This document shows, in pieces, positions 53,042 to 61,852 of a stretch of DNA of 64,000 bases (the stretch's first letter is position 1; every line of letters starts with the position of its first letter). This stretch comes from JADFJB01 sp964464595 (GTDB taxonomy: Bacteria; Zhuqueibacterota; JdFR-76; DREG01). The notes under the pieces were generated by a model that worked only from the letters and a program-made list of their open reading frames with translations, was not told the origin of the DNA and made no database searches. Location: assembly GCA_964464595.1 (NCBI GenBank), contig CAYXGW010000016.1, positions 3,888-67,887 on the forward strand. The letters run 5' to 3'. The position numbers and the translations under genes are program-made.

Positions 53042-55138
53042 TTATTCCGAGGTAGGACGCAGCTCATTGAGGTGACCTTCCGACAGAATCTGTTCGCTGG
53101 CTGCAACTAGATTGGAGGGACGCACGATGGTGTACCCGGCATTTGCTGTTGCAGACAAAAGGATTTCTTCCGGAATGGAGAGTGCATCAGGATTAGTCAC
53201 AAGGTCCTCGCCCACTTGGGTATTGAGATAATAGGTATCATCTGTCTGATAGATAGGATCCGTGGTTACCCCCACTCCATTTGCCTTTTCATTTGAAAAA
53301 TTTGGATGAACCAAAACTCCCATGGCGGTCGCTAAATTATCGATCCGGTAGAACTGACGCTCATCAAAGGCACGAAAGTTCCAAAGGCTGGCGAAAACCT
53401 GTTTGATGGACTTGGAGATGTGCCCCTCGTCAGGGTGTTTCGTCTTCGAATCGTATAATCCAGCGCCGCTGAACCCTGGTAAATCTTCGTTATTCGTGCT
53501 GGATCGACATCGGATAGATGTGCCTTCCGGAAAAGAAGTCTGCAATTTCGTGAGCGCATCCCACATCCAATCTGGCATGTCTCCGTCTTTGATGGTTTTG
53601 CGGAACTCAGACAACGTTTCATCCTGCACGTTGTAATCCTCTTGAAACTGGGGATCAGCAAGCATAGCTTCAACCTGATCATAAAATCCATTGAACTTCA
53701 TGAATTCGTCATAAAAGTAGAACGGAACGCCAAATCCATCAGGGATCGTGCCCTCAGGAAAACCGAACGTGCGTAGCGTAGCCAGGTTCGCAGCTTTGAC
53801 CCCGAAACTCGACCACTGCTCGAATCCGATCGCATCTAACGGCGTAATTGAGGTCACCGACAGATCGCGAACAGGCGTTTGAGGCTCAGTCGGGCGTATA
53901 TTGTCATAATAGGCTTCGACTTCTGCCAGCATGGCCTCACGGATCTCGTAGCCAGCCGCATCGACTTTGAAATAGACATAGTTCCCGATCAGCGCAGCGA
54001 TCATCTCAATTTGAAGGGCACCCGCGATATATGCGTTGGGCACGTTATCCTGGATGGCACGCAGATTCACGTGCGAAAGTGGCGTTTGCGGAACCGTCGT
54101 TATAATTCCGCCGGCCCGAGGCATCTCGTTGGGAAGGGCTTCGTAGATCACGATATCCCGCGAATTAGGCCGCTCCTCCAACTCCATCACGCGTAGCAGC
54201 CCGTACCCATCCGTGATATTTAGCGGAATATAGCTGACATCCGCAAAGATATCTTCCTCGAGGAGAATCGCCACCCGGGATGCGTCGAAGAGATCCTTTT
54301 CTTGGTAATAGCGCGGCAACGCAGCGTTCGGCATGGGATAGTAGGCCAGGTTGTTTCGTAAGACTGGCATGTTGGCAGCGATGAGTTCGTACGCCATCTG
54401 CACTGCCACAAAGACGTAGCTATCGTTTGGCTCAAATTCAAACCGATAGACACCCAACTGGCCGCTCGGCGCTATGACGTTCGGATGATAAACTATTTCA
54501 CCTCGCATCTGTCCTGGTAATCCGCCTCTGCCTCCGGTGTTGATTCCCACAGCATTGGCAAACCTGCGATGGGCACGGTGAGTTTCTGTATTCATAAAAT
54601 AGACTTGCGGATTATTTGTATTCGCATCAAGAATATAGAACTTCACGAATTCCAGATCCTCCAGATGAGTGTCAATGAGTACTTCCAGACCCTGGTAGGA
54701 GAGTCCTTCGAACGTCGCTTGATCCGGAACGGATACCGCGCCATCCTGAAAACCAATTTCCCTGGCAGGATTCAGAGGGCTAAGTCGGACGGGGTTCAGC
54801 AATTCATCCATGTCGTCTATACCGTCTCCATCGATGTCGGCGGGTTCGTCCCGTCGGTATTGAATCACACGATAGTGTTCGGAAGGATAAGCGGCCAGCT
54901 GCTCGGTCAGTGTGGTGGTGCCGTCTTTCCCTATAGTCATCGAAACTGCCAACTCCGAATCCCCTTGCAGATCGTGACGAAAGTAGAGCACGTAGTAATA
55001 CTCCGAAGATGACGTCACCTGAATCTGAATTCGCCCGCTAGCGTCAACGGAGACCTCACTGATTGGAACCTCTTGGGCTAAAGCGCTCACAGTCGCTGTA
55101 ATCGTGAGAAGAAGAATCGTAAGGATTTTGTTTTTCAT
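53042..55138 (-). CDS. Secreted PEP/pyruvate-binding-domain protein, N-terminal part (frameshifted)
   Basis: A signal peptide (about 1-22) is followed by a beta domain with a calcium-type 'DIDGDGIDDMDELLNPVRLSPLNPAREIGF' segment (about 100-128) and an ATP-grasp region. The region includes 'PLSHVNLRAIQDNVPNAYI' (PEP-utilising swivel-like, about 350), 'GFEQWSSFGVKAANLATLRTFG' (about 435) and 'FPEGTSIRCRSSTNNEDLPGFSGAGLYDS' (about 540), the PPDK N-terminal signature. It stops at 'LNELRPTSE' where the family continues 'LNELRSYLGIIH'; that text follows in another frame, so one base is lost near 53056. The joined protein (52593-55138) is about 848 residues. A secreted PPDK-like domain has no known role. 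Confidence 0.85.
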   Translation of the reverse strand: MKNKILTILLLTITATVSALAQEVPISEVSVDASGRIQIQVTSSSEYYYVLYFRHDLQGDSELAVSMTIGKDGTTTLTEQLAAYPSEHYRVIQYRRDEPADIDGDGIDDMDELLNPVRLSPLNPAREIGFQDGAVSVPDQATFEGLSYQGLEVLIDTHLEDLEFVKFYILDANTNNPQVYFMNTETHRAHRRFANAVGINTGGRGGLPGQMRGEIVYHPNVIAPSGQLGVYRFEFEPNDSYVFVAVQMAYELIAANMPVLRNNLAYYPMPNAALPRYYQEKDLFDASRVAILLEEDIFADVSYIPLNITDGYGLLRVMELEERPNSRDIVIYEALPNEMPRAGGIITTVPQTPLSHVNLRAIQDNVPNAYIAGALQIEMIAALIGNYVYFKVDAAGYEIREAMLAEVEAYYDNIRPTEPQTPVRDLSVTSITPLDAIGFEQWSSFGVKAANLATLRTFGFPEGTIPDGFGVPFYFYDEFMKFNGFYDQVEAMLADPQFQEDYNVQDETLSEFRKTIKDGDMPDWMWDALTKLQTSFPEGTSIRCRSSTNNEDLPGFSGAGLYDSKTKHPDEGHISKSIKQVFASLWNFRAFDERQFYRIDNLATAMGVLVHPNFSNEKANGVGVTTDPIYQTDDTYYLNTQVGEDLVTNPDALSIPEEILLSATANAGYTIVRPSNLVAASEQILSEGHLNELRPTSE

Positions 55139-55363
55139 AGTTCTTACTCCTTATGCATAAAGCGAGGTTAATGCAGATATCTAGTTTTGATACAAATATA
55201 ATACGAATGAATCTGCCTCTACCCTATGGTTATGGTTGAACGCCGTATTGTTGGTTTAAGCTACGGAAATGAGTGATTAAATAGGAAGAGGAAATATATC
55301 GCAGTGTAAAATCTGGATGTTTCACCATTTTAAGCGAAACATTACAATGAGTTTAGTACTTAC
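55139..55363. other. Intergenic stretch upstream of the PEP-binding protein gene
   Basis: No reading frame or repeat was recognised. It should contain the promoter of the PEP-binding protein gene on the minus strand. Confidence 0.5.
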
Positions 55364-55463
55364 TTGAGGCTTTGCCTGGTACTTTCATTTCGGCACGTAA
55401 TGAAGCTTCTGATTTTTCCTTATTCATTCAACACGCCAAATATCTAACATCATTAACTCTTAA
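55364..55463 (-). pseudogene. Decayed 100-base copy of the DUF2867 gene
   Basis: On the minus strand this reads ttaagagttaatgatgt..., matching 45113-45212 of the DUF2867 gene (residues 'LRVNDV..WRVEQIRKNQKLLLRAEMKIPGKA') with several substitutions and small indels that break the frame. No other part of the gene is present nearby. Confidence 0.8.
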
Positions 55464-55499
55464 AATCCAAAATATAAATAAAACCCCTAATAACTCAAA

Positions 55500-56095
55500 T
55501 CAACTAAGCCCCCAGGTAATCCCGCCAACAACAGCGCCGAAACCAGCGCCAATGGCTATTCCCATAACTAAACTGAATTGCCATCTTCACATTTGAAGCT
55601 TGCATTTGTTCTGCGTACCATGGGTTATTTTTCTTATAATGTTCAATCAAAATTCCCTGTGCAATTCCATGCAGCAGTCTTGCAATAATACTAGAAACCA
55701 GGATTGTTAAAAATGGATTATTTCGCTTTTAAGAAGAGCACAACAATAATCCAGATAATATACAATCCCCACTAAAGAGGCTGTTGCAGAATAAGCAAAA
55801 AGCCTGGAATTGTCATCCTGAATGGAGCGAAGCGGAGTGAAGGATCTTGTTTGAAACTTGTTGTAACTCTAGTATAATCAAGTTATTAAGGGCAGCACCA
55901 GCAAGATTCTTCTCCCGCCAAGGCGGGATCAGAATGACATTTCAGATGATGTTGCGCATTCTGCAACAGCCTGAAAAGCGGGCTCTCAACTTTCTGTTTC
56001 ATCCCAACCAGGGAGGATAACAACGCCATTATTATTCCAGTTGATGCAAGGCCAATAATTAATTCCCATTGTAAATTTGTGAAAGAATTAATCAT
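55500..56095 (-). pseudogene. Membrane-protein gene broken by an inserted element and frameshifts
   Basis: The start codon at 56095 opens 'MINSFTNLQWELIIGLASTGIIMALLSSLVGMKQK', a transmembrane N-terminus. The frame then enters the inverted-repeat element at 55972. On its far side the protein text resumes as 'LVGIVYYLDYCCALLK', then (shifted) 'RNNPFLTILVSSIIARLLHGIAQGILIEHYKKNNPWYAEQMQ', and (shifted again) 'MGIAIGAGFGAVVGGITWGLS', ending at TGA 55500-55502. So a protein with about four helices was hit by the insertion and has since decayed. The family is not recognised. Confidence 0.7.
55778..55972. mobile_element. 195-bp MITE-like element with 15-bp perfect inverted ends
   Basis: The left end aggctgttgcagaat (55778-55792) is the exact reverse complement of the right end attctgcaacagcct (55958-55972). 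Inside lies a second imperfect pair: gtcatcctgaa... near 55817 and ...gatcagaatgacat near 55938. It has no transposase and interrupts a membrane-protein gene. A short CTTT-type flank repeat is possible, but I cannot fix the target duplication. Confidence 0.82.
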
Positions 56096-56194
56096 CTTTT
56101 GCTAAAATCTCAGCGTTATCGAATGAAAAACAGATGGCTTCCAGAACCGTGTCATTCTTTTGGAATTTCGATTTATCTAGTCCGATTTACTCTT

Positions 56195-58468
56195 TTAATG
56201 ATCCATATGGGGCATATTAACCTTTGGACCCGGGGCAAGATTCTGTTTTAAGAACCGGGTTAACAGTTCGTATAAATGAAGTGTCGTATTTCGACCTTCG
56301 AAAATGCCATGGGTGCGATTGGGATAGGCCATCATCGTAAATGGTTTATTATGTTTGACCAATTCATTGATCAAAGCCTCAGAATTCTGGTAGTGAACAT
56401 TGTCATCTCCAGTACCATGAATCAGAAGGAGATTGCCCTCGAGCTGATGTGCAAACGTGATCGGTGAGCCATTTTTGAAACCTTCCACATTATCATCCGG
56501 CAAACCCATGTAGCGTTCCTGGTAAATCGTATCATAATAACGCTGGTTGGATACAGGTGCAACAGACATTCCGGTATGATATACATCCGGATGCCTGAAC
56601 AGCATATTCAGAGTCATGGAACCGCCGCCACTCCAACCCCAAATACCAATCCTATCGGGATCTACATAAGGCCGGGTTCTGATAATTTCTTTTGCAGCCG
56701 CTGCCTGGTCGGCCGATGCCAGAATGCCAATCTGGCGATAAATACTCTTGCGCCAGTCCCGGCCCCTTGGAGTTCGTGTGCCCCGGTTGTCAATACTCGC
56801 GACCAAGTAACCCTGCTGTGCCAGCATCAGGTGCCACAATGTCCGGCTGCCACCCCAACGATCGGCAACCGTTTGACCAGCGGGTTCTCCATAAACAAAA
56901 AAGAACAAGGGGTATTGCTTTGCAGGATCAAAATCCGGCGGTTTAATCATCCAGGCATCCAGCTCTACTCCTTCACCAATATCCACTCGAAAAAACTCAA
57001 TGGGACTTTTATCAATCTGACTGAATTTCTCTTGCAGGGTTTTATTCGCTGCAAGTATTCTCTTTACTTTGTGATCCGGTAGACTGATAAGTGAAATGAT
57101 GCGCGGCGTATGAACATTGGAATAGGTGTGAAATGCCCATTTTGCATTCGGCGATATTTGATAGCTGTGTGTACCGGGTTGATCCTTGGAAGTAAGCAGT
57201 TGAGGCTTCCCTTTCCCGTTAAGCCGGGTTCGATAAAGATAACGCTGAGTCGGATTATCCGGCGATGCGATATAATAAAGCCACCCGCCTTTTTCATCGA
57301 TGCTGCGGATGCTTGTCACATCAAACTCTCCTTGCGTCAGCAGTTTAATCTTCTCGCCGGACCGCGACACGAGATATGCATGATTCCAGCCGTCTCGCTC
57401 ACTCACCCAGGTAAATTGTTTGCCATCATCCAGCCAGCGCAGATCATTGACAACATTTACCCAGGCTTCGTCTTTGTCAGTAAGAATCGTACGAACTTTG
57501 CCGGTTCGAACATCGCCAAGCATAAGTTGATTGGTGTTTTGCAAACGGTTTAGATATTGAATAATCACTTCATTCGAACTCGCAGCCCATTCCATCCGGG
57601 CAATATAATTATTCCTGGGGTCGCCGGGGACATCGAGCCATTGTGTGCTGCCGCTAGCCATACTGATTATACCGACCCGACAGCTGGAATTCGTGGTTCC
57701 CACTTTAGGATATTGAACTGGCACGATCTTGGAATAAATAGAGTCTGTAGTATTGACCATATAAAATTCACCCACTCCTTCGGCATCGAGCTGCCAATAG
57801 GCAATGGATTGACTGTCCGGACTCCAGCGAAAGCCGTTCCGCAGCCCAAATTCTTCCTCGTAAACCCAGTCGAATGTGCCATTTATGATGGTGAGGGAAC
57901 CGTCGCTCGTGAGTTGTTTGATATCGCCTGAGTCCAGGTTTTCTACATAAACATTATTTTTCATGACATAGCCGACAGATTTATTATCCGGAGAAAATGT
58001 TGTAAACATCAAACTCGATTCCGGTGCATTATCGCCAAGCTGTTTGAGTTCCCCAGATTTTAAGTTCAGGATCCAGTAGTCCCCGCGTGTATTGGAACGC
58101 CATACCCTTTTTGTGTTGGTGAAAATGAGCAGCGAGTTTTTATCCGGCGACCATACATAATTGCTTATGGACAATGGATTTTCCTCACCAGTGGGGACCA
58201 ATTTACTCGCAGGTACAAGAATCTCACGTTTCCCCGATTTCGTTTCATAACGGACAATATCCCGGCCGTCGGATTCGGAGCGTTCCAGTGTGGTGTAGCC
58301 CTTCCCGTCATCCAGCCAGCGCGCCGGACCAAATCGTTCGGATCTGAATTCCCCCGAACTGAAGATACGTTCTACAGTTAATTTGGATGGATCGGGTTGT
58401 TGCGCGTAGACAGTTGAGATCACTAACGCAAAAATCAATAGGTTGAATAAACAGGTAGATTTTTTCAT
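56195..58468 (-). CDS. Dipeptidyl-peptidase IV-type serine peptidase (S9B)
   Basis: A 757-residue secreted peptidase. It has a signal peptide (about 1-22), a DPP-IV N-terminal propeller (about 40-480; for example 'DWVYEEEFGLRNGFRWSPDSQSIAYWQLD', whose Glu pair in 'YEEEFG' binds the substrate amino end) and an alpha/beta hydrolase domain. The catalytic triad is Ser in 'GWSGGGSMT' (about 612), Asp in 'GTGDDNVHY' (about 689) and His in 'NRTHGIF' (about 721). It releases X-Pro/X-Ala dipeptides from peptides. Length and motifs are complete. It probably serves periplasmic peptide uptake. Confidence 0.94.
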   Translation of the reverse strand: MKKSTCLFNLLIFALVISTVYAQQPDPSKLTVERIFSSGEFRSERFGPARWLDDGKGYTTLERSESDGRDIVRYETKSGKREILVPASKLVPTGEENPLSISNYVWSPDKNSLLIFTNTKRVWRSNTRGDYWILNLKSGELKQLGDNAPESSLMFTTFSPDNKSVGYVMKNNVYVENLDSGDIKQLTSDGSLTIINGTFDWVYEEEFGLRNGFRWSPDSQSIAYWQLDAEGVGEFYMVNTTDSIYSKIVPVQYPKVGTTNSSCRVGIISMASGSTQWLDVPGDPRNNYIARMEWAASSNEVIIQYLNRLQNTNQLMLGDVRTGKVRTILTDKDEAWVNVVNDLRWLDDGKQFTWVSERDGWNHAYLVSRSGEKIKLLTQGEFDVTSIRSIDEKGGWLYYIASPDNPTQRYLYRTRLNGKGKPQLLTSKDQPGTHSYQISPNAKWAFHTYSNVHTPRIISLISLPDHKVKRILAANKTLQEKFSQIDKSPIEFFRVDIGEGVELDAWMIKPPDFDPAKQYPLFFFVYGEPAGQTVADRWGGSRTLWHLMLAQQGYLVASIDNRGTRTPRGRDWRKSIYRQIGILASADQAAAAKEIIRTRPYVDPDRIGIWGWSGGGSMTLNMLFRHPDVYHTGMSVAPVSNQRYYDTIYQERYMGLPDDNVEGFKNGSPITFAHQLEGNLLLIHGTGDDNVHYQNSEALINELVKHNKPFTMMAYPNRTHGIFEGRNTTLHLYELLTRFLKQNLAPGPKVNMPHMDH

Positions 58469-58502
58469 TTTTTAGTCCTTTCACAATCAAGTGATTTAAG
58501 AA

Positions 58503-58598
58503 TGTCATCGCGAGGAGCGAAGCAACGTGGCGATCTCATGAAAAATTAGGAGGAGATTACTTCGTCGTCCCGTTTGGACCGGACTCCTCGTAATGACA
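58503..58598. mobile_element. 96-bp inverted-repeat element (REP/MITE-like)
   Basis: The left end tgtcatcgcgaggag (58503-58517) and right end ctcctcgtaatgaca (58584-58598) are inverted copies with two mismatches. The inside holds 'gcgaagcaacgtggcgatctcatg', a wording I have often seen in dispersed intergenic repeats of FCB-group genomes. It sits in the short space between the DPP-IV gene and the NTF2-like gene. Confidence 0.72.
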
Positions 58599-58657
58599 CC
58601 AAAGTAATTTATTATTAGTTTTTCAAACTTACTTTTATTCTCACAATATCACAACCG

Positions 58658-59146
58658 TCAATAATTCGCAAAATGCATATGAGCGATTCGGTATTCATTC
58701 TGATCCTGTACGTAAATCGCCGTAAAAGGCCCTTTCGATGTCTGATCTTCGTCTTCCGATTGATTAAGAAAATACCATATACCGCTGACCACCGCAACAT
58801 TCGACCTAACCGTGGTGTGAACATCTTCTACCCAAAGTTTATTTGGTTGGGCTTTGCCGCCTTCAACAAATCCGAATCCTTTATGGTGCTCAATAACGGC
58901 TTCGATGCCTTTGATAAGGCCTTCTTTTTCAGAGGAAAAGTAAGTAACAGTTGAGTCTGTTAGAAAGAGTTTTTCAACCCGGGATAAATCGTAGGAATTC
59001 CACATCGCCACCCAGTCGTTCATTTGCTTTTCAATATCAAAATCAGGGCTGCTTTTTTCCCTGTTATTCAGATCAGTATTGTTTGAACAACCTGGTGTTA
59101 AAAAAAGAAAAATCAGCCATATAAATGTTGGGCGTGCTGCTTTCAT
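58658..59146 (-). CDS. NTF2-like (SnoaL/DUF4440) lipoprotein
   Basis: A 162-residue protein with a lipoprotein signal (lipobox LTPGC, Cys about 20). The mature part is one NTF2-like cone fold: 'MNDWVAMWNSYDLSRVEKLFLTDSTVTYFSSEKEGLIKGIEAVIEHHKGFGF', then 'RSNVAVVSGIWYFLNQ' and 'GPFTAIYVQDQNEYRIAHMHFA', the typical DUF4440 end. The ligand or reaction is unknown. It is 8 bases downstream of the toxin gene. Confidence 0.85.
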   Translation of the reverse strand: MKAARPTFIWLIFLFLTPGCSNNTDLNNREKSSPDFDIEKQMNDWVAMWNSYDLSRVEKLFLTDSTVTYFSSEKEGLIKGIEAVIEHHKGFGFVEGGKAQPNKLWVEDVHTTVRSNVAVVSGIWYFLNQSEDEDQTSKGPFTAIYVQDQNEYRIAHMHFANY

Positions 59147-59154
59147 TGGTTTGC

Positions 59155-59508
59155 CTACCTGAAAATTCCCAATTGAAAAAACAAAGCCTCGATGATTTCT
59201 TCTTGTAGTTCTACTGAATCAATACTTCCAAGCTTCTTTAACAACCGTTTTTTATCCAGAGTTCGGATTTGAAAACACAGCGCTATGGATTCTTTTGTTA
59301 ACCCACCAACACCTTTGGGAATCAGAGCTTCGTTTGGATAAACTTTTCGACCCACTTTTCTTGAAGCGATCGGAAGGACATTTACGACGGGTAGAATTTG
59401 ATTGATTTGATCTTCGCTAATTATCAGGACGGGGCGAGTTTTGCCTTGTTCGGAACCAATGACTGGATCAAGGTTTGCGAGGAAAACTTGCCATCTAAAG
59501 GTTGCCAT
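59155..59508 (-). CDS. MazF/PemK-type endoribonuclease toxin
   Basis: A 117-residue toxin of the PemK/MazF family. 'WQVFLANLDPVIGSEQGKTRPVLIIS' (about 6-31) is the signature strand pair with the conserved G-[KS]-x-RP, followed by 'VNVLPIASR' (about 43-51), 'GGLTKESIALCFQIRTLDKKRL' (about 68-89) and the tail 'ELQEEIIEALFFQLGI'. These toxins cleave mRNA. It lies 6 bases after the antitoxin gene, a normal TA arrangement. Confidence 0.9.
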   Translation of the reverse strand: MATFRWQVFLANLDPVIGSEQGKTRPVLIISEDQINQILPVVNVLPIASRKVGRKVYPNEALIPKGVGGLTKESIALCFQIRTLDKKRLLKKLGSIDSVELQEEIIEALFFQLGIFR

Positions 59509-59514
59509 TTCCTC

Positions 59515-59916
59515 CTACCATTCTTCTAAGTCGACATTCTTAAAATCTTCAGAAACTTCTCTGAGATCACTTAAGAAAAGCTTATCCTTCATTGCATTTT
59601 TAAGTTCATTTATTTTGTTATTATAGTTGGAGTTCTTTGTTTCTCTCCTTTTATTTAATTCCTCTTTTAATTCTTGTGTTGTATAAACATTTCCTTTTTC
59701 CACATCAGATAGTCCTCTATTTATTGATTCTATAAATGATTTCTTATGTATTAATTCATCATATTCAGAAGGTGAGATTAATACGCCCGCAGGTCTGCCA
59801 TTCTGGGTAATCACTAACGGATGTCCTGTTTTATTGATTTTCCTCAGCCATTTTGATAGACTGGTCTTAAATTCACCAATTGGGATAATATCATCCGAGA
59901 CATGAAGAGTTTTCAT
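59515..59916 (-). CDS. Phd/YefM-type antitoxin
   Basis: A 133-residue antitoxin. The N-terminal Phd/YefM DNA-binding domain has 'IIPIGEFKTSLSKWLRKINKTGHPLVITQNGRPAGVLISPSEYDEL' (about 10-55). The C-terminal half is charged and helical, ending 'LFLSDLREVSEDFKNVDLEEW', which I take as the toxin-binding tail. Phd-fold antitoxins usually pair with Doc or YoeB, so the MazF partner is a mixed pairing. It probably autorepresses the operon from the AT-rich region upstream. Confidence 0.88.
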   Translation of the reverse strand: MKTLHVSDDIIPIGEFKTSLSKWLRKINKTGHPLVITQNGRPAGVLISPSEYDELIHKKSFIESINRGLSDVEKGNVYTTQELKEELNKRRETKNSNYNNKINELKNAMKDKLFLSDLREVSEDFKNVDLEEW

Positions 59917-60017
59917 CTATAGCTCCATATTTAAGTCATAAATCAGATCTAAATATAGACTCGTTTTTAAACCTATGCAAGGACATTTTAATTATAATCT
60001 GAAACGCCGGACCACCG

Positions 60018-60076
60018 CTATTCGGTTGTTTAAGTAAGCTTTGCCAACCGGATTTTTTAGATCCGGGTTTAATCGT
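60018..60076 (+). repeat. Repeat A, left copy
   Basis: The bases ctattcggttgtttaagtaa... through ...gatccgggtttaatcg match 63832-63890 in the same orientation with several differences. Each copy contains a short hairpin (aaccggat.../...atccgggtt). Confidence 0.7.
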
Positions 60077-60248
60077 AGAACTTAGAAGAATTGTAGCAAA
60101 AAGTACAAAATCAATATTATAATTTTTACGGCAAAATGGACTTGGTATAACCTAAAAGGATTATTTGATTTAAGAGAAATAGCTTGTAATAATAATATAC
60201 TTTCAAACCCAAATTGAATAGGATTTAATGGTATATGAATGCTAATAT

Positions 60249-60280
60249 CAACTTGTTATAATAAATAATTATAGCAAGTT
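60249..60280 (+). repeat. Repeat B, hairpin, left copy
   Basis: The stem aacttgttataat and loop aaata pair with attatagcaagtt, giving 12 of 13 Watson-Crick pairs. A relative with the same stem is at 63726-63757. Confidence 0.65.
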
Positions 60281-60511
60281 TAATTTAAAAAATGAAAAAA
60301 TCCTTTAAGGCTTTCAGAAGAAGTATATTAATGATCAAAAGGCAAGAAATTACATAATAGAATCAAGAAAATCATTGATTTTGGACTTATCAATTTGTAA
60401 AATATAATATTGTATAACTGTAAATATTTCTTAACTGAAATCAAAAACTATCTTTTTTTTAATGTGCAAGTTAACAAATAAACAAAAACTGCCATTATAG
60501 GAAAATATTCG

Positions 60512-61639
60512 ATGTTTCGAATTTGTTCATTAAAATCTCATTTCAGAAGACTTTCAAATCTACGAGATATTAGGTTGATTGGACATCGACAAATACATCA
60601 TTATTTACTTACAATGATTGGAATTTTAAGTGTAATTTTGGGCAACGTTGTTTTTTATCAACCCTTATACTCACAAGAACCGTCTCAGCTCGAAGAGCCG
60701 AAAGGCCAAATAATAGACTTCTTAAGTGATCTCTCGGATACTTTCGGGTACCTGACTTTTGCAACCAATATAGATTCTTTTTATGTCTTTATCAACAAAG
60801 ACCCCAAAACGCATAAATCTGTTACTAAACATGATACGCTTAAGCTTTCGGCTGGCCTAGGTACTTTAACAATTGCATCACCAGCTAACCGAGATCATAC
60901 AATCGAAATTTATATAAGACAAAATACAATTACTGAATATAGTATAGAATTTATGGGTTCTTTAAATAGCAAAGGTTTGATCGCAAATAGTAGCTACCCC
61001 CGATTTCAACTGCAAGCGAATTTGGTCATTGTAACGGACAAGGAATCATTTATATTCATTGATGGAAATAGAGTGGGGCAGAATTACATCAGAATCGATA
61101 CGCTTGCTGCTACTTATTTAATCCAAACTAAACACCAATATGCTGGTAACTCAAAGAAAACGGTTCATGTCAAATCTGATAGGCTAGAAATTGTTGAAAT
61201 GTTTAATAAACCCCATAGAAGTATTACATTTGCCCTGGGTCTTGTTCCAGGACTGAGCCAATATTATTTGGGTCAGAAATTGAAGGGAACTTTTTTATTT
61301 ACGGCAACCACAGCAGTTTTGGGATTAGCCTATAAATACCAGCAAGATTTTAATTCCAACAATAGCTCATATAATGTCGTTCGATCAATTTACCAGCTTG
61401 CTGACAGTGAACAGAAAGCTGTTCAATTAGGAGACGAAGCTGAGGCTTTGTTCAACTTAGCAAAACAAAGTGCTAGGAAAAGAGATATTTTTTTTGGTAC
61501 TTTTATCAGTATTTACATTATAAACATAATTGATGTTCTGAAACCGCCTGAAAGTGGTTATCGTGATGAAAGAAAACATAACTTAATGCCCTTAATTCAA
61601 AACAACACTTTTGGTTGGAGTTATAAATTCAGTTTTTAA
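60512..61639 (+). CDS. Membrane protein with PEGA-like region and DUF5683-like helices
   Basis: A 375-residue protein with an N-terminal signal/anchor helix (about 33-52). It continues with two beta-rich repeats that look PEGA-like ('YLTFATNIDSFYVFINKDPKTHK...' and 'FQLQANLVIVTDKESFIFIDGNRVGQNYI...YLIQTKHQYAG', about 75-225). A membrane segment 'ALGLVPGLSQYYLGQKLKGTFLFTATTAVLGLAY' (about 240-275), with the PG-x-[SG]-QYY-x-G turn of DUF5683/TM2-like proteins, and a last helix near 325-345 follow. It may be an envelope protein that displays a periplasmic beta domain. Function unknown. Confidence 0.75.
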   Translation: MFRICSLKSHFRRLSNLRDIRLIGHRQIHHYLLTMIGILSVILGNVVFYQPLYSQEPSQLEEPKGQIIDFLSDLSDTFGYLTFATNIDSFYVFINKDPKTHKSVTKHDTLKLSAGLGTLTIASPANRDHTIEIYIRQNTITEYSIEFMGSLNSKGLIANSSYPRFQLQANLVIVTDKESFIFIDGNRVGQNYIRIDTLAATYLIQTKHQYAGNSKKTVHVKSDRLEIVEMFNKPHRSITFALGLVPGLSQYYLGQKLKGTFLFTATTAVLGLAYKYQQDFNSNNSSYNVVRSIYQLADSEQKAVQLGDEAEALFNLAKQSARKRDIFFGTFISIYIINIIDVLKPPESGYRDERKHNLMPLIQNNTFGWSYKFSF

Positions 61640-61852
61640 TCGTGTGTTTAATAATTATGAATTTAAAAGAAGGTAGTTGAATTTTTCCTTATCAAAATCT
61701 AAGGTTAAACTAAACCACCGTTAATGAACTCGATGCACCGCGCTTTGGAAATGAAGTTGAATACATGTATAACTTTCGGAATTTTGCAGTGTTAAGAAAA
61801 GAGTGCTTCTCACAAATAGTTTTTCTGATTTTTGCAGATAAAAGTACAATAA

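Larger units (their letters stand above)
59917..60511. other. AT-rich intergenic region with repeats
   Basis: About 600 bases with no convincing gene. It holds repeat A (60018-60076) and a hairpin, repeat B (60249-60280), both with relatives at 63724-63893. It presumably contains the promoters of the divergent TA operon and the 375-residue gene. Confidence 0.6.

Noticed and set aside
55372..55596. 74-codon plus-strand frame
   Set aside because: Its first half is the antisense shadow of the DUF2867 gene fragment, and the same shadow occurs over the parent gene.
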